Below, in pieces: positions 1-4,449 of a stretch of DNA of 8,774 nucleotides. The position numbers were made by a program, and so were the translations under genes. Location of the stretch: contig JAHRVD010000250.1 in the NCBI GenBank assembly GCA_019090845.1, forward strand, positions 1 to 8,774, written 5' to 3'. Each line of letters opens with the position of its first letter. The first letter of the stretch is position 1. The notes under the pieces are model-generated. The model did no database searches and was not told where the DNA came from. It saw only the letters and a program-made list of their open reading frames with translations. Source of the stretch: Marinosulfonomonas sp. GTDB taxonomy: Bacteria > Pseudomonadota > Alphaproteobacteria > Rhodobacterales > Rhodobacteraceae.

Positions 1-41
1 GCGTGAGAGGCCGGTACTCTAACCAACTGAGCTACAACCGC
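1..41 (-). tRNA. tRNA-Glu (CTC), 5' part, cut by window edge
   Basis: On the minus strand the acceptor 5' strand GCGGTTG (35-41) is followed by T8-A9, a D arm with GCTC/GAGT and an AGTTGGTTA loop. Next comes the start of an anticodon arm with stem CCGGC and loop CTCTCAC. The anticodon is CTC (positions 5-7 on the plus strand read gag), which decodes GAG, so glutamate. The last visible bases, GC, pair with the start of the anticodon stem. The rest of the anticodon stem, the T arm and the acceptor 3' strand lie outside the window. The body resembles an Asp-type tRNA of this group, but the middle anticodon base is T35 within CTC and not GTC, so Glu is the literal reading. Confidence 0.88.
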
Positions 42-52
42 GCGTGGCGTGC

Positions 53-81
53 GTTCTAGGCCTCCTCGCTAAGCCCGTCAA
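53..81 (-). promoter_or_regulatory. Promoter of the tRNA-Glu gene
   Basis: Read on the minus strand, TTGACG (76-81) is followed by exactly 17 bases and then TAGAAC (53-58). This places a start point a few bases before the mature tRNA 5' end at position 41. The -35 is preceded by C, giving the CTTGAC form common in alphaproteobacteria. The same architecture is found at the tRNA-Val gene in this window. The -10 hexamer includes the stop codon of the possible 83-codon reading frame. Confidence 0.5.
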
Positions 82-307
82 GCACAACAACGCCAAATTC
101 GCGGTTCTTCCTGACTTTATTTTCAACCAGCCCCAGGCGGGGATAACGACATGCTATTGCCCCGTCGCCATCGCGCACGAATACCGCGTCAGCAAACGCA
201 AATGAATGAATGCCAGACCCGTGCATGGGCGCGCCAATCTTGCGATTGCCCGTTTCAAAATTGTTCAAGATTAACAGCCACAACGCCCCTGCCCGCAATG
301 GATTCAT
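56..307 (-). CDS. Possible small hypothetical gene or C-terminal gene remnant
   Basis: This is an open frame of 83 codons that I do not recognise. Its C-terminal two thirds looks protein-like: a run around GAPMHGSGIHSFAFADAVF, then CRYPRLGLVENKVRKNREFG, with third-position GC near 60 percent by hand count. The first 13 codons look less so. The frame stays open upstream of the ATG to a stop at 362-364, so it could be the tail of a longer gene whose front has been lost. No convincing ribosome binding site precedes the ATG. Its final codons overlap the tRNA-Glu promoter, with the stop codon inside the -10 box. That suits a degraded or chance frame better than an intact gene. A remnant of a glycan-related gene would suit the neighbourhood, but that is only a guess. 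Confidence 0.25.
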   Translation of the reverse strand: MNPLRAGALWLLILNNFETGNRKIGAPMHGSGIHSFAFADAVFVRDGDGAIACRYPRLGLVENKVRKNREFGVVVLDGLSEEA

Positions 308-319
308 CAGAGTTGGAAG

Positions 320-349
320 TAGACATAGATACGGACTTAAGAATATCCT
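320..349 (+). promoter_or_regulatory. Weak promoter candidate for the CmoA-like gene
   Basis: TAGACA (320-325) lies 18 bases before TATCCT (344-349), matching the sigma70 consensus at five and four of six positions. The implied start point is about 25 bases before the preferred ATG at 382. Spacing and position are reasonable, but the match is modest. Confidence 0.28.
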
Positions 350-370
350 TAGCGAATCAATTTATGTAGT

Positions 371-374
371 GGAG
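371..374 (+). promoter_or_regulatory. Ribosome binding site that favours the second ATG
   Basis: GGAG sits one base before the ATG at 376 but seven bases before the ATG at 382. Only the second spacing suits a Shine-Dalgarno interaction. The protein therefore probably begins at 382 and is 236 residues long. Confidence 0.6.
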
Positions 375-381
375 AATGGTA

Positions 382-1092
382 ATGGGCGTAGGTCACGATA
401 TTGAAGCTGAAAATGCCGGATGGTCGTTCGGTGGCGACACCCCGGACACATTTGTCGAACATATCAAACAATCTGTGCCGCTTTATGAGTCGGGCCACGA
501 TCTATGCTGTCAGTTAAGCGACTTTTTCGTATCCGACGAAAGCACCTGTTATGAAATCGGTGTGTCCACCGGTGAGTTGCTGAAAAAGATGGCTGTGCAT
601 AACAAAGCCAAGCCCAATGCACGCTGGATCGGCCTGGACCCGGTTGAATCTATGACCGAGAACGCCAAACAGCATTGTTCAGACGTTCCCAACATCAGCA
701 TCCTGAACGAAGACGCGCGAACGTTTGATTTCGAAAAATCGGATTTGATTGTGTCTTACTATTGCATGCAATTCATCCCCCCCAGAAGCCGGCAGGAGCT
801 GTTTAACAAGCTCTATGAATCGCTTAATTGGGGCGGTGCGCTATTGCTGTTTGAAAAAGTTCGGGCACCGGATGCGCGGTTTCAGGATATCATTTCGATC
901 CTGTATAATGACTTTAAATTACACAATGGGTTCGATGCGGAAGAAATTGTTTCCAAAACCAGAAGCCTGAAAGGTATTCTGGAACCTTTCTCGACACAGG
1001 GAAATATTGACCTGATGAAGCGCGCCGGTTTTCAGGATATTACGACGGTTCAGAAATACCTCGCATTCGAGGGCTTTCTGGCGATCAAGTAA
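382..1092 (+). CDS. CmoA-like class I SAM-dependent enzyme
   Basis: The protein of 236 residues aligns almost end to end, by memory, with E. coli CmoA (carboxy-SAM synthase, 247 residues). GWSF (13-16), then KQSVPLY, corresponds to GDWTF and QRSVPGY. The SAM-binding motif I region YEIGVSTGELL (57-67) corresponds to YDLGCSLGAAT. The acidic ribose-binding residue is in IGLDP (D86). LNWGGALLLFEK corresponds to LNPGGALVLSEK, and a terminal KRAGF block matches HNAGF. CmoA converts SAM and prephenate to carboxy-SAM, used by CmoB to modify U34 of tRNAs. Here the key carboxylate-binding Arg199 of E. coli aligns with Thr193, with Arg194 next to it, and no cmoB is adjacent. It may therefore be an ordinary methyltransferase on the CmoA fold, perhaps acting on a glycan or lipid. 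Start 382 was chosen from ribosome-binding-site spacing; 376 is the alternative. Its end is 11 bases from the end of the opposing gene. Confidence 0.85.
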   Translation: MGVGHDIEAENAGWSFGGDTPDTFVEHIKQSVPLYESGHDLCCQLSDFFVSDESTCYEIGVSTGELLKKMAVHNKAKPNARWIGLDPVESMTENAKQHCSDVPNISILNEDARTFDFEKSDLIVSYYCMQFIPPRSRQELFNKLYESLNWGGALLLFEKVRAPDARFQDIISILYNDFKLHNGFDAEEIVSKTRSLKGILEPFSTQGNIDLMKRAGFQDITTVQKYLAFEGFLAIK

Positions 1093-1099
1093 TATCGCA

Positions 1100-1116
1100 C
1101 CGGTTAGCCGGGTTTT
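1100..1116 (+). terminator. Weak terminator candidate after the CmoA-like gene
   Basis: CCGG (1100-1103), loop TTAG and CCGG (1108-1111) form a four-base-pair hairpin. It is followed by G and four T (1113-1116), directly after the stop codon. The stem is short and reaches into the last codons of the opposing gene, so this is tentative. Confidence 0.28.
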
Positions 1117-1910
1117 ACGGCGCGCACCATAACGAGCAGTTCATAGTCCGGATCGTTGTGATCCAGCTCGTCTGGTTCCACCTCGGCGGCGGACAGCCCA
1201 TGCAAAGACGCAATCGTTGTAAGGATATTGCCGTAGGAAGACACGTCGATATTTTCGCGCCCGAAAACATCGCCAAATAGTTTGCGGGATGATTGCGTGG
1301 TGAAATGCCAGTATTCCCCCCAGTCATCGACACCTTCGCGTCGCGCTACTTTGGTAATTCCATGCGAGGTTGCAAGCATCACACCGTTTGGTTTCAAAAT
1401 TCGGTGCAGCGTGGATATAGCCTGATCGACCTCAAAAATCATCTGCAGGGTCTGGGTGATAATGATGCAATCAAAACTATTGTCGGGAATATGGGGCGCA
1501 TCGACCAGATCGGCAACAATCGTGGCCTTGGGGTTGCCTTCCACATAGTTCAACACATCGCTTTGGCTAACCCTGTCGCCGCCGAATTTGTTGGTATAAA
1601 GGGGTTCACCCATTTCCAGCACACGACCCGAAATGTCCGACGCGTGTTTCTTAAGAAAATCCTCGATGTAGTAGCGCTCCACCGAAACCAGATCACGATC
1701 AATGCCAAAAATCGGGCTGATAGGCGTCAGCCGCTTTAAAGAGCCGAAATCGACTGTGCCAACAGGCACGCTTTGCAGCTTCAAGGACCTTTGTAGTTTT
1801 CTGATCCATTGGCGAAGCGACTGTGGCAATAACTTGGTTGCTATACGTCTTACAAAACCGGCAGTCTGCGAGAAAATTGTCATCCGTCGCCCCGTTAAAG
1901 AATTAGCCAT
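1104..1910 (-). CDS. Class I SAM-dependent methyltransferase, glycan-cluster type
   Basis: This is a 268-residue protein with a basic, partly amphipathic N-terminus (residues 10-45, rich in Arg, Lys, Leu) and a Rossmann methyltransferase core. Motif I is GRVLEMGEPLYTNKFGG (95-111). The ribose region is IVADL (131-135). FDCIIITQTLQMI (146-158) is motif II. LHRILKPNGVMLAT (168-181) is the usual strand after the core helix. WGEYWHFT (197-204) is a signature of methyltransferases often encoded beside glycosyltransferases for surface polysaccharide. The acceptor cannot be told from the sequence. The gene ends tail to tail with the CmoA-like gene and starts head to head with the glycosyltransferase gene. 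The start is uncertain: the ATG at 1908-1910 has only a weak AGG upstream. A promoter-like element ends one base before it, which could make the ATG at 1881-1883 (259 residues) the real start. Confidence 0.85.
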   Translation of the reverse strand: MANSLTGRRMTIFSQTAGFVRRIATKLLPQSLRQWIRKLQRSLKLQSVPVGTVDFGSLKRLTPISPIFGIDRDLVSVERYYIEDFLKKHASDISGRVLEMGEPLYTNKFGGDRVSQSDVLNYVEGNPKATIVADLVDAPHIPDNSFDCIIITQTLQMIFEVDQAISTLHRILKPNGVMLATSHGITKVARREGVDDWGEYWHFTTQSSRKLFGDVFGRENIDVSSYGNILTTIASLHGLSAAEVEPDELDHNDPDYELLVMVRAVKPG

Positions 1911-1911
1911 C

Positions 1912-1941
1912 GGTCTAGCCTAGGCGCGCAAAATGGGTCAA
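1912..1941 (-). promoter_or_regulatory. Promoter candidate for the glycan-type methyltransferase gene
   Basis: On the minus strand TTGACC (1936-1941), preceded by C, lies 18 bases before TAGACC (1912-1917). This matches the two tRNA promoters in the window in form. Transcription would begin at about 1905, at or just inside the longest reading frame. That favours the internal ATG at 1881-1883 or a leaderless message. Confidence 0.4.
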
Positions 1942-2019
1942 GCAGGGTTGTGGAAAACATCTGGACCTGTGACCAAAGAAAAACGCGAGAAAGTTAGTGT
2001 TGTTGTGACCTTCAGGCAT

Positions 2020-3141
2020 ATGAAAATTCTACAGGTTGGCACCAACTTCAAGCAAGGTGGTATTCAACGCCATATCCTTGATTTAACACAATTTTTGAGA
2101 ACTCAGGGGCACCATGTTATGGTGGCAGGGGCACCTGATGTTTGGGGCGGTCGCGACATTGATCCTGATTTTCTGCCATTAAGCTTGGACAGGGTTGCAA
2201 ACGACAGTTCGTCGGTTGCTGTTCGATTTACCCAAGCGATGAAATGCGCCCGTGAATTACGGCGCTTTGCGGCAAAGAATGATTTTGACCTTGTGCATTG
2301 CCATGAAACCGCGCCTGCGATCGTGGCGAAAATGGCGTTCGCCTGGTCAGGTATACCCAAGATCATTACCTTTCACGGCAGCGCACCGGATCGAACCCGG
2401 CAATTCGCACGTGTCTCAAAATACTGTGCGGATCGTGTCGTTTCACCCAGCCGCACCACTTTGCAAAGTCTGGTGGACTACGGTGTTGATCCGGAAAAAA
2501 CGAAAATGTTGGGGCTTGGCATAACGCCTCAGGCTGCACCGTCGGTCCAGAAAGTTCAGTCGATCCGTTCCAGCCTGCAACTTGCCGACACCGATATTCT
2601 GTGCCTTAGCCTGTCGCGTCTGGGCTATCAAAAGGGCATCGATATTATGATCGATGTGGCCCAACAGGTTCTTGCCAAGCAGAGCAACATTGTTTTTGCG
2701 GTGGGTGGAACAGGTCCGCTGGAAGACGAAGTCCGTTTGTTGGCAAAACAAGCAGGCATCGCGGACCGGTTCAGATTTTTGGGCAGCATTTCTGAGGTGC
2801 CGGAATATTTGGCCGCGGCGAACATATTTCTTCTGACGTCCCGATGGGAAGCTTTGCCGATCTCGATTGTCGAGGCTTTCCGCGCGGGTCTGCCGGTGAT
2901 CGCAACCGATTGCGGCGGTGTGAAAGAACTGGTTGGCGATGCCGTCGGGCGTCTGTGCCAAGTTGGCGATGTTGATGGCCTTACCGCTGCGGTGCTGGAA
3001 CTAGCTGGCAACAATGATTTACGGGCCCGACTTGCAAAAAACGCGGCCAAATTAAGCAAGAGTGACCGGTTTGATCCGGACCATGTTCATGGTGAATTTG
3101 AACACTTTTACCAGTCGCTGGTTGCCAAGCAAAATACCTGA
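2020..3141 (+). CDS. Glycosyltransferase, GT4 family (GT-B fold)
   Basis: The protein of 373 residues has both GT-B halves. The N-terminal Rossmann half opens with MKILQVGTNFKQGGIQRH, where the glycine-rich loop is typical of GT4 enzymes, and carries LVHCHE (91-96) and ITFHG (116-120). The C-terminal nucleotide-sugar half has SRLGYQKG with Arg200 and Lys205, expected to hold the donor diphosphate. It also has VGGTGPLE (228-235) and the EX7E motif Glu277 to Glu285 (EALPISIVE), followed by LPVIATDCGGVKELV. It should transfer a sugar from a nucleotide donor to a glycan or lipid acceptor on the cytoplasmic side of the inner membrane; donor and acceptor are unknown. The frame is open back to an ATG at 1933, but the family fold begins at 2020, so the extra 29 residues are probably untranslated. 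The ribosome binding site is weak (CAGG at 2013-2016). The flanking methyltransferases suggest a joint role in surface glycan decoration. Confidence 0.9.
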   Translation: MKILQVGTNFKQGGIQRHILDLTQFLRTQGHHVMVAGAPDVWGGRDIDPDFLPLSLDRVANDSSSVAVRFTQAMKCARELRRFAAKNDFDLVHCHETAPAIVAKMAFAWSGIPKIITFHGSAPDRTRQFARVSKYCADRVVSPSRTTLQSLVDYGVDPEKTKMLGLGITPQAAPSVQKVQSIRSSLQLADTDILCLSLSRLGYQKGIDIMIDVAQQVLAKQSNIVFAVGGTGPLEDEVRLLAKQAGIADRFRFLGSISEVPEYLAAANIFLLTSRWEALPISIVEAFRAGLPVIATDCGGVKELVGDAVGRLCQVGDVDGLTAAVLELAGNNDLRARLAKNAAKLSKSDRFDPDHVHGEFEHFYQSLVAKQNT

Positions 3142-3218
3142 GGCCAAAGATGTGAAACCCGCAAGCTCACGGTGTAATCTGTTCTCTGGACTGAAAGAAA
3201 CGTATTGCAGCGGGTGCA

Positions 3219-3294
<76 letters not shown>

Positions 3295-3305
3295 TTCCGA
3301 GCGGC

Positions 3306-3334
3306 GTCTTAACTGGCGCTGAGGCCATGTTCAA
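3306..3334 (-). promoter_or_regulatory. Promoter of the tRNA-Val gene
   Basis: On the minus strand TTGAAC (3329-3334), preceded by C, is followed by exactly 17 bases and TAAGAC (3306-3311). The -10 ends 11 bases before the mature tRNA 5' end. The layout copies that of the tRNA-Glu promoter in this window. Confidence 0.48.
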
Positions 3335-3387
3335 GCCTCATCTCGCCTTTGATGCCGATCTTTGGTCAGATATTTGCGACCGCCCCC

Positions 3388-3417
3388 AAAACACCGCAAC
3401 TTTGCCCGTTGCGATGT
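3388..3417 (-). terminator. Terminator of the HU-like gene
   Basis: In the minus-strand transcript, arms at 3408-3417 and 3391-3400 form a ten-pair stem with one G-U pair and a seven-base loop (3401-3407). A short U run follows (A at 3388-3391 on the plus strand). It begins about 30 bases after the stop codon. The U tract is short, so efficiency may be partial. Confidence 0.5.
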
Positions 3418-3446
3418 GTGTTTATTTCGCGCGGCCCCGGTTCAAA

Positions 3447-3839
3447 TCACTCGGCAGCGGTTACGGTATCTTCAGCGGCGGTTTCATCCGTTTGCTCAGC
3501 CGTGTCGACAACCCGGTTCCGGCGCCGAATTTTACAGATCAACACTTCGCCATCGTCCAGCTCTTTGCGCCGGTTCACCGACACACGGCCCAATGCCGGC
3601 AAGTTCAGCGCTTCGCCCGCCGACAATGCATCACCGACCTCTTTCAGGACAGCATCCAGAGCATTTTTTACCAGGTTTGGCTTCATCCCGGAATTTTCTA
3701 CAATCCGATCGACCATTTCTTTGCGCCGCACGACTTTGGTCACTAACGGCTCTGCCGACGTTGCTTCGTCAACAACTTCTGCTGTCACCACATCCAAGTC
3801 TGATGTGCTGGTGGATTTCGCTGCTTTTTTGACTGCCAT
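3447..3839 (-). CDS. HU-like DNA-binding protein with shortened arm and tails
   Basis: The protein has 130 residues. Residues 38-106 match the HU/IHF fold: the helical dimerisation part runs from RRKEMVDRIVENSGM through LVKNALDAVLKEVGDAL, and LNLPALGRVSVNRR matches the start of the DNA-binding strands. The usual arm with its GRNPxTG tip, whose proline intercalates into DNA, is missing. The strand pair is instead closed by ELDDGEV, and basic residues cluster at 89-93 and 105-109. An N-terminal extension of about 37 residues (basic, then acidic) and a C-terminal acidic tail of about 20 flank the fold; standard HU is about 90 residues. It probably binds DNA in the nucleoid with weaker bending than HU. 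Similar shortened proteins occur, as far as I recall, in other Rhodobacterales. A CAGGA-type ribosome binding site precedes the ATG, and a terminator follows. It is divergent from the small exported peptide gene. Confidence 0.87.
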   Translation of the reverse strand: MAVKKAAKSTSTSDLDVVTAEVVDEATSAEPLVTKVVRRKEMVDRIVENSGMKPNLVKNALDAVLKEVGDALSAGEALNLPALGRVSVNRRKELDDGEVLICKIRRRNRVVDTAEQTDETAAEDTVTAAE

Positions 3840-3880
3840 GGTTCCTGCTCATTTTTTTTTGAGATTATTATGTGCGGGAT

Positions 3881-3909
3881 ATTAACCAAATTTTCGGAAA
3901 ATGCCACAA
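3881..3909 (-). promoter_or_regulatory. Weak promoter candidate for the HU-like gene
   Basis: On the minus strand TTGTGG (3904-3909) lies 17 bases before GTTAAT (3881-3886), leaving a leader of about 35 bases. The leader contains a run of nine A (T at 3852-3860 on the plus strand) just before the ribosome binding site. The hexamer matches are moderate. Confidence 0.28.
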
Positions 3910-4042
3910 GGTTTAGTGAGGCCCATTTCAACACGCGCGAAATGTGGCAAATCCGCAAGATTATCTTGTCGGGTAAGATCGCCTCCAGACCATCAGGTGT
4001 CGCATTTTTTCGCCGGCCTGAATTGGATACCGAAGTCTGGGA

Positions 4043-4070
4043 TTGACGGCCAAGGAATACCAATTACACT
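4043..4070 (+). promoter_or_regulatory. Promoter candidate for the small exported peptide gene
   Basis: TTGACG (4043-4048) is followed by 16 bases and TACACT (4065-4070), matching the sigma70 consensus at five and four of six positions. Transcription would start inside the adjoining palindrome at 4071-4084. Confidence 0.42.
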
Positions 4071-4084
4071 TAACCGCACGGTTA
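4071..4084 (+). promoter_or_regulatory. Perfect dyad, possible operator at the transcription start
   Basis: TAACCG, two bases CA, then CGGTTA form a perfect inverted repeat directly after the predicted -10 box and 22 bases before the ATG. The position suits a repressor site, or a very small hairpin at the 5' end of the message. It may also be chance at this size. Confidence 0.3.
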
Positions 4085-4106
4085 GAAAAATATTGGGGGC
4101 GACCAA

Positions 4107-4328
4107 ATGAAAAAATCCATTTTAGTCGGCGCAGTTGTTTGTGCCTTAACTACACAAGCGGCAACCGCGGGAAGTCTTGTCGCACCGACAATGGAAGAAC
4201 AGGTGGTTGTTGAAGCCGCTTCCACCAGCAGCTCTGGTAATTTGTTGATCCCGCTGCTTATTTTGGTTCTGATTGCAGCGGCTGTATCAGGCAGCAGCAG
4301 CGGCGGCGGCGGCGGCCCGACCCCGTAA
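4107..4328 (+). CDS. Small exported membrane peptide with Ser/Gly tail
   Basis: This is a protein of 73 residues with a clear order of parts. Residues 1-21 are a Sec signal peptide: MKK, a hydrophobic core, and an ATA box before a predicted cut at Ala21/Gly22. Residues 22-44 are a short polar, slightly acidic segment (VAPTMEEQVVVEAAS). Residues 46-60 (LLIPLLILVLIAAAV) are a membrane helix, and a flexible SGSSSGGGGG tail ends in PTP. A GGGGG ribosome binding site lies seven bases before the ATG. Peptides of this layout (signal peptide, VVVE-type segment, helix, Ser-rich end) are common in Rhodobacterales. Some are, I believe, mislabelled ferrochelatase in databases; there is no ferrochelatase domain here. 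The function is unknown. It is divergent from the HU-like gene and converges on lon across a shared terminator. Confidence 0.8.
   Translation: MKKSILVGAVVCALTTQAATAGSLVAPTMEEQVVVEAASTSSSGNLLIPLLILVLIAAAVSGSSSGGGGGPTP
4291..4317 (+). repeat. Trinucleotide repeat tract in the peptide's tail
   Basis: Four GCA units grading into about five GCG/GGC units make a 27-base triplet-repeat tract. It encodes the serine and glycine run at the C-terminus. Because the unit is three bases, slippage would change tail length without breaking the frame. Confidence 0.7.
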
Positions 4329-4401
4329 ACCGCCGGATAGGCGCCTTGTCCTAAAACGCCCTTGTGGATTCGCTCTAACTTTGGCAACGATATATCCAAT
4401 A

Positions 4402-4429
4402 AAAAGCGCGCCCAAACAGGCGCGCTTTT
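4402..4429. terminator. Bidirectional terminator between the peptide gene and lon
   Basis: AAAAGCGCGCC (4402-4412) and GGCGCGCTTTT (4419-4429) form a perfect 11-pair stem with a six-base loop. T-rich sequence follows on the plus strand to 4436, and the A run at 4401-4405 gives a U tract on the minus strand. It sits 73 bases after the peptide stop and 20 bases after the lon stop, so it can end both converging transcripts. Confidence 0.92.
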
Positions 4430-4449
4430 CTTTTTTGCTGATTGTCTTG

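Larger units (their letters stand above)
42..375. other. Intergenic stretch between tRNA-Glu and the CmoA-like gene
   Basis: No recognised gene lies here. The stretch holds the tRNA-Glu promoter on the minus strand, a possible gene remnant on the same strand, and a weak plus-strand promoter candidate close to the CmoA-like gene. I see no direct repeat, insertion-sequence end or duplicated tRNA segment in it. Confidence 0.6.

Noticed and set aside
1293..1739. A 148-codon plus-strand frame opposite the second methyltransferase
   Set aside because: It is a shadow of a gene with clear SAM-binding motifs on the other strand, and has no recognisable features.
1933..2019. N-terminal extension of 29 residues on the glycosyltransferase
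   Set aside because: It lies before the first strand of the GT-B fold, has no ribosome binding site at its ATG and looks like leader sequence. The opposing gene's promoter candidate also lies here.
3157..3215. ACCCGC and GCGGGT inverted repeat after the glycosyltransferase gene as a terminator
   Set aside because: The arms are only six bases, about 47 bases apart, with no T tract.
3349..3885. Long plus-strand open frames opposite the HU-like gene
   Set aside because: They mirror the coding strand of a clear HU-like gene with its own ribosome binding site and terminator, and their translations show no domain.
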